Assembly (NCBI RefSeq): GCF_048544455.1
Contig: NC_133536.1
Coordinates: forward strand, 37,590,652-37,654,651
DNA from: Silene latifolia
Taxonomy: Eukaryota; Streptophyta; Magnoliopsida; Caryophyllales; Caryophyllaceae
Direction of reading: 5' to 3'
Length of the DNA: 64,000 nt
Each line of letters opens with the position of its first letter. Position 1 is the first letter of the stretch. Shown piece after piece: positions 11,852 through 23,558 of this stretch. The translations under genes were made by a program, and so were the position numbers. Below the pieces are notes generated by a model, which ran no database searches, was not told the DNA's origin, and was given only the letters and a program-made list of their open reading frames with translations.

Positions 11852-13478
11852 TGTTACATTCCGTCTTGATGGTTGATCTTGTCCGGTTGATTGTCTTGGT
11901 ATTGTGTTTGCTTGTGAGCGTTATGGAAGTAAGACAGAGGTGACACCACTTATGATATGGTTATTTGATAATATTATGGAGTTAGTATTGAGAGACTATG
12001 TTGTAGTTGGGACGATATCGTGAGTCATGTTGTGGAAGTAAGTGTGGTTGGTAGACTTAGTGTTAGGTGGCCAGGTTTTATAGGTTGGGTTGGAACTTCG
12101 GGGACGAAGTTCTTTTTAAGGAGGGAAGACTTTAATACTACGGATTTTATAGGCTGGTACTCGACCAAGTATGGCCTACTCAGTCGAGTAGAGTGTGTCG
12201 TGTAGCCTGTTTGGCTACTGCCCAGGAACACTCGGCCGAGTATGCTGAAACTCGACCGAGTAGATGGTACTCGGCCGAGTATACTCTATACTCGACCGAG
12301 TATTCGGCCTGACGGGTATTATTTCCGCAGTTTTGATTAAAATTATTAGAGATTATATATATAATCGTTCGTCAGTTTCTAAACCAATTTCTTTCAAAAC
12401 ATAAACTACGTTTCATTCTCCTCTAATCATCTTCATCAATTCCAAGGCAAAGGTCGTCGATTGTGGGTCCTAGCATCTTATTCCGTGTCAATCGTCGTAG
12501 TAAGTGTCTTATCCTTATTGATCTATTGTCGTTCTTATAAGTTAACAAACCCTAGTTTGGGTTAATTTGGGGGTTTAGGGTTTGGTCATCATATGTGTGT
12601 TGATTGTTGATTATCATTGTTGTAGGTGACGATGTGGTATTTGTTATGCATATTGTATGATTGATTGCAGCATAGAGGATTGCGAAGAAGTAGGGTTTCC
12701 CTACTCAGTCTCTGTTGGTTGATTTAAGATGTGTTTGTATTGTAATTGTTGTTATCTGCTAATCATCGGAGTGATGGTGTTGTGATGTTGTGATGTTGTG
12801 ATGATTGTGGATGTTGTGGTGTTGTGATGATTGTGGTGGAGTCACTTGCGGGAGTGGCTTCACACCCTAATTCGCCCTCCGTGGAACCCGTCACGGGAGC
12901 GGATGTGCACATTAAGGGACAGGGTTATCGCTCGTTGATGAGCGGGATTTAGGTGGGGATTATCTGCGGTCCCCCACGGGCGGCGAGGATTACCTGTTGC
13001 GATGGGTAATATGGCAGGGCTACACACTTTGGTATGTAGTCGGTTACGGTGTGAGTTCGGGAGACCGGGGATGGTGGATGATCAGCTGGTTACTTATCAT
13101 ATTTGTCTTATTTTAATTATGCAGTAGCTGACCCCGTGTTGTTGTTTTGTAAAACCTGCGGTGATCCATTCGGGGACAGTGAGCTGATTATAACAGGTAA
13201 TGCAGATGTTAGCTATGGGACAGTCATGGGGAGTCATCACTTCGAGTCTAGCTTCCGCTGTTATGAGTTTAGCTGTCTTTAATTTCAGTTGTATTGGGGT
13301 CCTTACACTTTTATTTTGAGCTGGTCTGAGATAATGTAATCGTTAAACTCTTTATTCTTTAATAAAGTTATTTTGGATTGTTGCTTTTGATATACTAACC
13401 TCGGGCAACCGAGATGGTAACAACCTTTCATGCTAGGGTAGTCCTTGGTAAGGTACCTTGGTATGAGGGGGTGTTACA
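11852..13478 (+). repeat. 3' LTR of the LARD-like element
   Basis: Starts TGTTACATTCC and ends GGGGTGTTACA. It is preceded by a purine-rich stretch (TTTTAAGGGTGGTAGAA) that could act as polypurine tract. It contains a second copy of the GGGGACGAAGTTCTTTTTAAG text near 12100 and the palindrome cluster at 12158-12302. The matching 5' LTR is almost entirely outside the window. Confidence 0.8.
12158..12302. repeat. second cluster of TACTCGRCCGAGTA palindromes (six copies)
   Basis: Six copies of the same 14-bp palindrome family as at 8905-9071, here inside the LTR, upstream of the AT-rich stretch with TATATATAATCG near 12353. Confidence 0.9.
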
Positions 13479-15098
13479 TTGAGTTTCTCCAATCTTTTAA
13501 TTTTTCTAGCAAGCATAAAGAGGGAAAACTCAATGTTGCAGCAGATGCACTTTCTAGGAGGCACTCTATGTTAGTCACAGTTCAGCAAAGAGTGTTGGGG
13601 TTTGAGTTTATGAAGGAGCTCTACAAGGATGATCAGGATTTCATGGAGGATTGGCTGACTTTGCAAGGCAATCCAAACAGTCTAGGATCCAAGTTCACAC
13701 TGCAAGAGGGGTATCTATTCAAGGCAAACAAACTGTGTGCTCCCAGAGGCTCCTATAGAGACTTACTAATTAAGGAGGTTCACTCTAATGGTTTAGAAGG
13801 GAATTTTGAGGTACAGAAAACATTGGATATACTTCAAGATCAGGTCCACTGGCCTAGAGTGGAAAGGGATGTTCAAGCTATAATTAGAAGGTGCTCTACC
13901 TGACAAAGATAAAAAAGCTCATTTCAACCAGGGGCTTATACTCCACTGCCTGTTCCAGATAAACCTTGGGAGCATATAAGCCTGGATTTCATAGTGGCCT
14001 TACCAAGAACTCGGAGAGGGAAAGATTCTATCCTGGTTGTGGTGGATAGGTTTAGCAAGATGGCCCATTTTGTGCCATGCCAGAAAACTGAAGATGCTTC
14101 AGGAGTGGCTGAATTGTATTTCAAGGAAATTGTGAAGTTACATGGTGTTCCAAAAACAATTGTATCTGACAGGGACACCAAGTTTATTAGCTAGTTTTGG
14201 AAGACCCTTTGGAGGCTCCTCAACACCAAACTGCTCTTTAGCACCTCCCATCACTCCCAAACAGATGGGCAGACAGAGGTCACAAACCGAACTTTGGGCA
14301 GGATACTCAGATGTATTGTGAAGAGCTCACTGAAAGATTGGGATCTCAAGCTAGCTCAGGCAGAATTTGCCTTCAACATAGCTCCTTCCTCCAGTACTGG
14401 ACATAGCCCATTTGAAGTGGTATATGGAAGCAACCCTCTCATGCCCATTGACCTATCCAATGTTCCAAGAGCAACAGTCAATTATGATGCAAAGAAAAGG
14501 GTAGAGCAGATGAGGCACCTGCATGAACAGGTGAGGAAGCAAATTGAAAAGGCAAATGAGCAGGCTAGGATGAACATCAAGCCAACCAAAGGCAGGAAAG
14601 AATTCCAACCAAGTGATCTGGTGTGGTGCACATGAGGAAAGAAAGGTTCCCTGGTAAAAGAAAGAACAAACTCATGCCAAGGGCTGATGGACCATTTGAG
14701 GTAACAGAAAAGGTGGGGACTAATGCTTACAAAGTTGATCTTCCAGGGGAGTATGGGGTTCATGGAACATTTAACATTGGAGACCTCAGTCTCTACTATA
14801 GCAGTGATGACAAGGACACAGTTGAGGGCAAAGCCTCTTCCACCTGAGGAGGATGATGCAGGAGCAAGGGGATCAGGCAACCATCCAGACAATCACAAGG
14901 AACCTGTCCTGACCAAGCTTGGGAATTACCCTGATTCTCTAAGGAAACTATCCAACCAGGGGTTCCAGCTAATTTTCAGTCAACATTAAGGTTCCAAACT
15001 ACAAAATCATCCTGGAGATGTTCCTCAAATTATGCTTAGAAGAATAGTTAATCAGGCTCACAAAGTCAGGGTCCATTCAAGGAAGCAGGCAACATTAT
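13479..15098 (+). pseudogene. decayed Ty3/gypsy pol fragment: RNase H end, integrase, C-terminal domain
   Basis: Begins abruptly at the LARD LTR edge, inside the RNase H end (NVAADALSRR). The integrase zinc-finger region (LLIKEVHSNG..) follows, then the integrase core: [28 protein letters not shown] with a catalytic Asp, and EFAFNIAPSSSTGHSPFEVV. A C-terminal region (GPFEVTEKVGTNAYKVDLP) ends it. Stops lie near 13901, 13912 and 14192-14194, and a frameshift occurs near 14630. The upstream gag/RT part is missing, presumably left of the inserted elements. The style is chromovirus-like, but I cannot assign the clade. Confidence 0.85.
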
Positions 15099-15284
15099 TG
15101 ATAGAATAATAGTAAATATTGTGTAAATATTTTACGTATTATTAGTTTCCTAGTTAGCTATGTAATTAGTTGTCATTATTCTGTTACTTAATTTATAGTG
15201 ATTAGCTTACCTTAATTATAGGCTAACCTAGGTGTATTTAACTCAGAAGATTGATTGAATACAATTACCGATTAATCTCTTTCA
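15099..15284 (+). repeat. 5' LTR of the copia element
   Basis: 186 bp, matches 19767-19952 except near GTTACTTAATTT, which reads GTTACCTAGTTT in the other copy. Confidence 0.95.
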
Positions 15285-15294
15285 TGGTATCAGG
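15285..15294 (+). promoter_or_regulatory. primer binding site of the copia element
   Basis: TGGTATCAGG directly follows the LTR, a near match to the initiator tRNA-Met type site. Confidence 0.8.
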
Positions 15295-17086
15295 AATTTT
15301 GTTCTTAATATCGCTTCCGCTCTCCTTCGATTAGCCAGCCGCCATCTCCCTCGACCTCATGTCTCTCCGACCTCTCGTCACTCTCAATGGCCCCTGGCAA
15401 ATCGTCTTTTCATCCGGCTCTCGCCGTCACTAACATCTCCAATCACATCTCGGTCAAATTGGGCTTGGAGAATGACCAATACCCGTTATGGGTTGCCCTT
15501 TTCACGAATCACGCTAAATCAAACCGCGTGCTTCATCACATCATAACACCGAAATCTGGAGCACCAAAAGCTCCTGTTACGGATGATGAAAAGGAACAAT
15601 GGGAAACCCTAGATGCTACGGTCCTTTAGTGGATTTATTCTACCATAACCACTGATCTCTTGGAAACTATCATCGAATCTGATTCCACCGCCATGGATAC
15701 TTGGAATCGTATTGCTGATATTTTTCAAGATAATAAAAACTCGCGCGCAGTCACCCTCGAGCAAGAGTTCTCTCACGTTGAGATGTCTGATTTCTCATCG
15801 GCTTCGCCATATTGTCAACGCCTCAAATCTTTAGCGGATCAGTTGAAGAATGTAGGGGCTCCGGTTTCCAACAGTCGATTGGTTCTCCAATTGGTTTCCG
15901 GTCTTACCGAAGCTTATCAGAATGTTGGTTCGATTATTCGTCAACGTGACCCGCTTCCTCAGTTTTACCAGGCACGATCGATGCTAACTCTAGAGGAAGC
16001 GAGTTTCGCGAAACAAGCCGCTACTGGTAGTGCGGCGATGTATGCAAAGAACTCAGTTGATAGTGACGGCGGCGGTTCCTCTCGGAACTCGGGTTCTAAC
16101 AATGGCAAGGGTGCTCGTGGTAATGGAAATAATGGGAAGAAGAAAGGTAAGGGTGGTAAAGGGAAAACTCAAACCCCTGCTACTGCTCCTATTACGGCCT
16201 CTGTTTCCCCTGCTGCTCCAGCTGCACCGGTGCCGTGGCCTGCTGGGTATGGGTCGTGGCAATGGCCCTCCTCTCCTTGGGGATACCCACCCTGCCCGTA
16301 CCCCACTGCTGGTCCGTGGACTAGGCCGCCTTCACAGGTTCACGGCCAACCTGGTATCCTTGGACCACGCCCTGCTCGGGCTTACACGGCAGAGGGACCA
16401 TCTCTAACGGATATTGCAGCGGCGATGTACACTTTGGGACTTGGGCCTCCGGAACCATGGGTAATGGATACGGGTGCTACTTCGCATATGACGTCGGACC
16501 AAGGTAAACTCTCGTCTTTTGTTAATTCGAGCATTCCTAACGGTATTATTGTCGGAAATGGCCAATCCATTCCAATTAAGGGCCACGGTCAGACTACCTT
16601 AACCGCACCCCACCTCCCTCTTGTTCTTAAAAATGTTCTTTATTCTCCACATTTAGTCAAAAATTTAATTTCGGTTAGCAAATTCACTACTGATAATCAC
16701 GTCACTATTGAATTTGTCCCATTTGGTTTTTGTGTGAAGGATATGCGGACGGGGACGCGTCTCATGAGGTGTAATAGTCGGGGCGACCTTTATCCTATTT
16801 CCAACACTACACCACCCACCTCCGGTTTTGTCGGCTTAGCGGCGTCTTCTATTTGGCATGATCGTTTGGGTCATCCTGGAAATTCTACAATTTCTCGTCT
16901 TAGGAGTAATAAATTGATTGATTGTAATTTGGAGTCTAGCAAATTATTTTGTCAATCTTGTCCTCTTGGTAAACATATTCGTCTTCCTTTTGCTATGTCG
17001 AATTCTAGTACTTACATGCATTTTGATATACTTCATTGTGATCTTTGGACATCACCCGTCTTAAGTTCTGCTGGCCATAAATATTA

Positions 17087-17177
17087 CTTCCTCCATTTTT
17101 CTAAGTTTGCCCCATTTCATTAAAATATACCTCACATTTCATTATTTTATGGGGCAAACTTAGGAAAATGGAGGGAG
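17087..17177. mobile_element. Stowaway-like MITE inside copia integrase
   Basis: 91 bp flanked by TA on both sides (17085-17086 and 17178-17179). Long terminal inverted repeats of about 27 bp begin CTTCCTCCATTTTT and end AAAATGGAGGGAG. Almost the whole element is inverted repeat, so it could fold into one hairpin. It interrupts the copia integrase after the HKYY segment. Confidence 0.9.
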
Positions 17178-19756
17178 TACTTATTAATTTTAGACGATTA
17201 CAGTAATTATTTATGGACTTTTCCAATAGCTAAAAAAAGTCATGTTAATGCTAGTCTCGTTCACTTTCACGCCTTTATACAAACATAATTTGACCGCAAA
17301 ATAAAATCAATTCAATGTGATAATGGAACGGAATTTATTAACGGCATTTTTAAAACATTTTGTGCTTCACATGGACTAGTTTTTCGCTTGTCTTGCCCAC
17401 ACACTTCGTCTCAAAATGGTAAAGCCGAACGCAAAATTCGTTCCACAAATAACATGATTCGCACTATTTTATTTCACGCGTCTATTCCCGTTAAATATTG
17501 GCACTATGCACTCGACATCGCAACTTATCTCACAAATATTTTACCAAGTAAACCTATGTCCTTTGACACCCCTGTTCGTGTACTGTACCATCGCGCACCG
17601 GTGTACAATCACTTACGAGTCTTCGGTTGTTTATGCTATCCACTTATTCCCGCTACTACAATACATAAACTTCAACCCCGTACAACTCCGTGTGTCTTTT
17701 TAGGCTATCCAAAAAATCATCGTGGATATATATGTCTTGACATCGCTTCTAATAAAATCTTTATTAGTCGACATGTTTTATTTGATGAACATAATTTTCC
17801 GTTTGCTAAATTAGGTTCACCTGACATTTCTACTTACAATTTTTTGGACGATTCTCTTTCGCCATATGTCCTCGACCATTTGGCCAAGTCCCAACCACAT
17901 AACACGACACACACTCCTCCCCATTCCCAGCCTACCGTGTCTGCCCTCTCCCCTGACACTGTACCTCGCACACGGCCTGCTCAGCCACGCTCAGCCACGA
18001 CTGACGTTGCTCAGCCCAGCTCTGCTCACCTTGACCACACGGCTTCCTCAGCTCAGCCTGGCCCCACCGCTAGCTCAGCCCAGCCTGGTCCCACGCCTGG
18101 TCCGCCACCTGCCACAAAAGCCACTACACGTGGTGACCATGGCATATATAAACCTAACCCAAAATACTTCAAACCCACCACCACCCAAAATTTAAGTAAC
18201 ACTCAAGCTATTTCACCGGTTCCACGTGATCCCGTGTCCGCTCTTCGTGACCCTAATTGGAAAATGGCTATGGATGATGAATATAATGGTCTTATTAACA
18301 ATAAGACTTGGGTCTTGGTTCCCCGTCCCCCGAATACTAATATTAATCGTTCTATGTGTATTTTTCGACATAAATTTCATTCTGATGGTTCCTTTGAAAG
18401 GTATAAGGCTCGTCTTGTATGTGACGGCAAAACGCAGCAAATAGGTATTGATTGTGGTGAGACTTTAAGTCCTGTTGTAAAGCCCTCCACCATTCGCACG
18501 GTATTGTCTATTGCCGTGTCCAAATCTTGGGCCATTCATCAACTAGACATTCAGAACGCTTTTCTACATGGGAATCTCAATGAAACTGTATACATGCATC
18601 AACCTACTGGTTATCACGACTCCACTCGGCCTGATTTTGTTTGTTTGTTACAAAAGTCACTTTACGGTCTCAAACAAGCTCCACGTGCTTGGTATAAGCG
18701 ATTTGCTGACTATGTTTCCCGTCTTGGTTTTTCTCATAGCAAAGTTGATCACTCTCTTTTCATTCTTCGACAAGGTACCAATTTGGCTTATCTACTGTTG
18801 TATGTTGATGATATAATTTTGACGTGTTCTTCCGACGCTCTTCATCAGTCCATCATGACTCATCTTAATGGAGAATTTTCAATGAAAGATCTCGGGTCAC
18901 TAAGTTATTTTTTGGGCATCTCGGTTAAACCCGTTCGAAGTGGACTTTTTCTCTCGCAAGCTAAGTACGCCGAGCAGATCATTGATCGCGCTGGTATGTC
19001 GACTTGTAAGTCAGCCGCTACTTTCGTAGACACAAAGCCCAAGTTAAGTGCTTCCTCTTCTTCTACACCATTTGCTGATCCGACACTTTATCGTAGTCTT
19101 GCCGGGGCTCTTCAGTATCTCACCTTTACTAGACCTGACATTTCGTATGCGGTTCAACAAGTGTGTCTCTTTATGCATAATCCTATGGAAGAGCATATGA
19201 ATGCTTTGAAATGCGTCATTCGGTATTTGCGTGGCTCTCTTACCCGGGGTATTTGGATTCGTAAATCCGCTCCTTCTCATTTGACGGCCTACACTGATGC
19301 AGATTGGGGTTGGTGTCCTGACACTAGGCGGTCTACGTCCGGCTACTGCATTTTTCATGGCGATAACTTGATTTCTTGGGCCTCCAAGAGGCAGCCCACT
19401 TTGTCGAAATCTAGTGCCGAGGCTGAATATCGTGGGGTTGCGAATGTGGTGTCGGAATCGTGTTGGTTGCGCAATTTATTGGTGGAGCTTCATGTTCCTA
19501 TGAACAAGGCCACTCTTGTTTATTGCGATAATGTCTCCGCTATTTATTTATCTGTTAATCCTGTCCAGCACCAGCGCACCAAGCACATTGAAATGGATAT
19601 TCATTTTGTTCGTGAGAAAGTGGAGCGTGGTGAAGTCCGGGTTCGACATATACCATCCCGTTATCAGATAGCCGATATTTTCACTAAAGGGTTACCTTTA
19701 ATTCTTTTTGAAGGTTTTCGTGACAGTCTCAACGTCCGTTTGCCTCCCGTTTCGAC

Positions 19757-19766
19757 TGTGGGGGAA
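19757..19766 (+). promoter_or_regulatory. polypurine tract of the copia element
   Basis: The purine-rich run ending GTGGGGGAA immediately precedes the 3' LTR at 19767; it would prime plus-strand synthesis. Confidence 0.75.
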
Positions 19767-19952
19767 TGATAGAATAATAGTAAATATTGTGTAAATATTT
19801 TACGTATTATTAGTTTCCTAGTTAGCTATGTAATTAGTTGTCATTATTCTGTTACCTAGTTTATAGTGATTAGCTTACCTTAATTATAGGCTAACCTAGG
19901 TGTATTTAACTCAGAAGATTGATTGAATACAATTACCGATTAATCTCTTTCA
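19767..19952 (+). repeat. 3' LTR of the copia element
   Basis: 186 bp, followed by the target duplication ATTAT. Confidence 0.95.
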
Positions 19953-20840
19953 ATTATCCTTGCTAATTCAGTGATAATTCCTTTGTTTTCGTTTAAGTAA
20001 GTCTCATTATCTAAATAAGGATCTTGGAGGGTCATAGTAGTCCCTATCAAGTCAGGAGACAAGCAACAAGAAGGCCAAACAAGAGCTTTAAAGACCTGAG
20101 AACAGCATTGCCATTTCAGGAAACAAACAAGAATGCTTTATTGTGCTCTTTCTGAACTTTTAGCCAGTCTATTTTATTGCTGTTATTTCGTCCTCATTTG
20201 TGGACTTCTTGCTGTTATTTTAACTTCTTTTGTAAGGCCTTATGAGCCATTAGATGGTAGATTAATCAAGGGTAGACATCTCTTTGTAAACTCTATTTAA
20301 ACAGCCTAATATCCCACTTTTACAGGCAGATTTGAATAAATGAAAACCTAAGAGTTTACTCTCCTTAACCTGTTAACTTGTGCTTTGCTTAGTTAACAAT
20401 TCTTTCAGTAGCTTGTGCTTTGCTTAGTTGCTGGCCTAAGTTTAGTTTAATCTCCTTGTGCATTGCTTAGGGGACTGAATTAATCTTAGGACTCACTGTT
20501 CTTAGAATTTCTCTGTGCTTTGCTTGAGGGTTTTAAGTTCAGGGTTTTATCTTCCTATTTCTTGTATAAATCATGTCAAACCATATCAACCCCTGGTTTG
20601 GTATATCATTTTAGATACTGCCCCATAACTTGTAATGCACCTGAATATCTTTTTCTGATCTATGGCCTTATTTCAGTAGGCTACCGAACTTGAGCACAAG
20701 TACGCTAGACATCAAATCTTCCTGACGATGTTTACAATCTTACCATGGTGTTCGCTACGAAAGTTGATACTTACATTAAACTGATTTCCAGGTCCATAAT
20801 TAACATTCTTGCCGGAATTTAAATCGACACTCGATACTTA
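19953..20840 (+). other. downstream remainder of the decayed Ty3/gypsy copy
   Basis: Directly continues the sequence interrupted at 15098. No ORF. Likely 3' untranslated region and part of an LTR, with the word TGTGCTTTGCTTAG repeated near 20380, 20415 and (variant) 20460 and 20515. I cannot locate a firm LTR end; the right limit is a guess. Confidence 0.45.
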
Positions 20841-21259
20841 GACAAGGGTATGACACTTCGACACCTAATTTGAGCCAAAATATGCATATTGAACTATTGG
20901 ACATGCAACCGTATTGGATATATACTTCAAAGTTCAAAGTATTATGTTGACGGAATTTAAACCGAGTGTACTACCACTCAATATATGAGACAGTACATAA
21001 GCCCCTGTGATCTTTCTAGTAACAGTAACTGTAACAAACTTAACTAACTGACCAACTAACTACGGAGTAATAGACTTGCTCAAAGTCAAATATTTTGAAA
21101 TGAATACATAGCGACGACAATTCTCGATACAGAGTAATACTTTTTTTTTTTACTGGTTAGACATTGCTTAAGACGGAGTACAATCGAGTAATGTATATGT
21201 GTGTCTTCACTTACCTAGGAAGTCCTATTAAACTACTTGTATTACAGTTGTTCACTTGC
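20841..21259. other. intergenic, nothing recognised
   Basis: AT-rich, no coding signal; includes a 10-bp T run near 21142 and the words CGGAGTAAT/CGGAGTACAA. It may contain the 3' untranslated region of the F-box relic. Confidence 0.4.
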
Positions 21260-22512
21260 TCATAATACCACCAACTCTGTACCTACAGGCAACAAATCTC
21301 GTAACTCTGCTCCAATCAAAATCCCATTCTCCGATTGCTTGTAGGATTTGCGCTTACGGAATAAAGGGTCAACAATCACCTTTTCTACCGAGGGAAACTT
21401 ATAAAGCACTTGTCGAACGAGCTCAATGTAATTCGACAAGTTATTATACCCGGTAATTTCTACCACCTTCACTAGATTATGCACGTACTTGACTTCTCTT
21501 CCCGGCGTTTCACTTGCCTTTTTATCCGAAAAATCTGAAAACGCTAATCCTTCTTTGATCTTTAACACAAATCTATGCAGCTTCGGACACGCCCTTAATA
21601 ACATTGTGCACCACCCAATGTAGCCTTTGAGATGGTATCCCCACGGACTAACGTTCACATGCTCGAGATATTCGAGCAAGGGTAGTTCGGGAATTTCAGA
21701 TTGATCAAACATTTTGAGAGAAAATTTATTCAAGTCCAATACAAGTGACTTGAGCCGAGAAAAATAGCATGGAAACTGACCTGCATCTATAGTCAAGAAG
21801 TTGTGGTCTAAATTCGCTCGAGTTAATGAAGGAAGTTCCTTAAAACAAAGACTTGTATGAGGTCCTCGATAAGTAATGCAGACAAGATTTCTTGTGCGTA
21901 ATTCGAGATTGCGTATTTCAGGACAATCAATTATCTCGAGATGGTTTAGTTTGGGCAATGGGGTTGTAACTTTGAGCTCACGCAATGTCGAAGAGTGTCG
22001 AACACGTAACGTTTGAAGGGTGAGTTGCATAAAATCCATCCTAGAACATCATCTTCAACGTTGACATAATCTAGATAAAGATTAGTCAGTGAACCAATAT
22101 ATTTCCTAAAGACATCGAATCTAAGAGCGTAATTTCCACAACCGCGATTATTACACAAATCCAACTCGAAGGTTTTGACATGTTTCTTTAACCCGAATTT
22201 GATCAATTTTGATATTACAAGACTCGCACTCTTCCCTTCCAAATCGAACTGAACTTTGAACTCTTCAATTGTACGACCTTTATGCATATTTAACACATGA
22301 GTAACGTTTGACAACGACTTTTTCGAGTGGTTATAGCGGAAATCAAGGTCGAACATTCCGTTGGTGTAAGTCCAAAGATATCTCCATTGGTGAGATAAGA
22401 TGCTCGTTCGAATTGCATCTTGCAATTTGAGACCGGAGATGATATGAATTAGGATATCTTCCGGTAATGCACTTATTCGATCATTCGAGTTACTCATCGT
22501 CATTGATTTCAA
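21260..22512 (-). pseudogene. F-box/LRR/FBD protein gene with one frameshift
   Basis: The minus-strand ORF from ATG 22512 encodes an N-terminal F-box (RISALPEDILIHIISGLKLQD..TSILSHQWRYLW), then leucine-rich segments. Near 22012-22020 the frame changes: the first frame ends in a short nonsense tail at 21946, while the LRR continues in another frame down to 21260, ending with an FBD-like region (VKVVEITGYNN..VRQVLYKFPSVEKVIV). A one-base deletion explains this. The total of about 415 residues matches the usual length of this plant family, which acts as substrate receptors of SCF ubiquitin ligases. No intron is evident. A sequencing error, or a short intron I have missed, could also explain the shift, so the gene may be functional. 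Confidence 0.8.
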
Positions 22513-23558
22513 TTACGGATTAGCTTTGAAACATAAGATTAACAGGTTTGTTTTGGTTTGAGGTAGAATTATAGTGTATGGGAAATAAATACGTTTATAT
22601 GGGAAATAATTGGCAACTTTAAGTACTGAGTAATTTCCTTGATGCCCAAGGAATTTAGGACAGCAAGCTAGTCCTTGACGTCCAAGGTTTATTCGGCTTC
22701 CACGCACTCTGTGCCCCCAACAAACAAAGTTATTTTTGGAAACATTGTTTCTAACGACGACAGCCTTTCCTAATTGCACTGGTGTTTATGTTTCTGTTGA
22801 CTTTAATTTCGAGTTAGGAAATAGTTCCGATTTCACCAACGCTAGTAATCTAAGGATATATCTTACTATTTTCTTGAAAAAAGAAAAACGATCTTACAAG
22901 TTACCATGCCATCATCATATTCATCATATTCATATTCACCAAGAGCTATAGGGTCCTTTATTTTTTTATTGATTTGTATTTCTAATGCTTTTACTTCCTC
23001 CGCCTCCGCCTCAATCTAAATTTTTTGTATATTTTTAATTTTTATACCAAATTAACCAATTTTAGTTTTTGTTCTTTTCTTTAAGGTCCATTTCAAAATA
23101 TTATTTCTTTCTTAAATCTTAATAAAACTATAATATGTGTAAGCAAAGTAAACACGTACTTATTCCGTCCCAAATCTGAATGAGAAGGGAATGACATTTC
23201 TGAACGCAATTCTTTTTCAAATTGTGTTAGCATGAGGAGTGGTAAAGTGGTTGTTAAGCCTCACTTTCCATTGCCTTGATAGCTATCACCCTCCGCCACT
23301 GTCATTCATCTCCATCGCCGCTCTGAATGTTGTTCTCTCCCATAAATATCGCTTAATAGATTAAACTGCCGTCACATACTGGGCAATTAACTTTCCAGTA
23401 GCGAGGAGTGGCATTAAATAATCCGTCATCAAAGTAGTAATATAAACAATTCATTCAAACAGGCAGAAATCTAATGGAGGATTGCAAGTTAAGAGGGAAT
23501 TACAGACTTACAGTCAACACAATTTAACTATGTCTGATATAAACGTTGAAAGGTGTCA
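22513..23558. other. intergenic between the F-box relic and the five-exon gene
   Basis: Contains the upstream region of the F-box relic and the 3' flank of the next gene. Open frames here (for example 22779-22513 minus) have no recognisable domain and unnatural composition. No repeat boundaries seen. Confidence 0.4.

Larger units (their letters stand above)
8172..13478 (+). mobile_element. non-autonomous LTR retrotransposon (LARD-like), 5' LTR truncated
   Basis: A 1627-bp 3' LTR (11852-13478, TGTTACA..TGTTACA) matches a 58-bp LTR tail at 8172-8229, which is followed by a primer binding site. Between them are 3.6 kb without any recognisable gag or pol domain. Sequence just before the 3' LTR (GAGGACGAAGTTCG..TTTTAAGGGTGGTAG) resembles the pol end and polypurine tract of Tekay/Del-type chromoviruses, so this may be a deletion derivative of one. 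The left Tat element begins exactly where the LTR tail begins. This suggests that the Tat element was inserted into this 5' LTR and that the rest of the LTR lies left of the window. Confidence 0.75.
15387..19769 (+). pseudogene. copia Gag-Pol polyprotein, two nonsense codons and a MITE insertion
   Basis: Start ATG at 15387, all main segments in one frame. Gag has the UBN2/retrotran_gag type core, a Gly/Asn/Lys-rich tail and a Pro/Trp-rich tail, but no obvious CCHC knuckle. The protease motif is WVMDTGATSHMT. The integrase starts with WHDRLGHPG and a CQSCPLGK zinc-finger end, followed by the core. RT contains LLYVDDIILT and SLYGLKQAPRAW. RNase H contains TDADWGWCPDTRRSTSGYC and SSAEAEYRG. Defects are TAG at 15627-15629, TAA at 17286-17288 and a 91-bp MITE in integrase (17087-17177). 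MITE plus its duplicated TA is 93 bp, so downstream sequence stays in the original frame. The product would copy and integrate the element; this copy cannot do so by itself. Confidence 0.93.
15099..19952 (+). mobile_element. Ty1/copia retrotransposon, complete, young
   Basis: Two 186-bp LTRs (15099-15284 and 19767-19952) start TGATAGAATAA and end CTCTTTCA, with the 5-bp target duplication ATTAT at 15094-15098 and 19953-19957. By eye the LTRs differ at two positions, which indicates a fairly recent insertion. Gene order is gag, protease, integrase, RT, RNase H, as in Ty1/copia. It sits inside the decayed Ty3/gypsy copy, whose sequence resumes at 19953. The gag type is reminiscent of the Ale/Retrofit group, tentatively. 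Confidence 0.95.

Noticed and set aside
14482-14892. 136-codon minus-strand ORF opposite the gypsy integrase
   Set aside because: Shadow of the integrase coding strand; no homology-like features.
22513-22779. 88-codon ORF upstream of the F-box relic
   Set aside because: No recognisable motif; continues only because stops are scarce by chance in the 5' flank.
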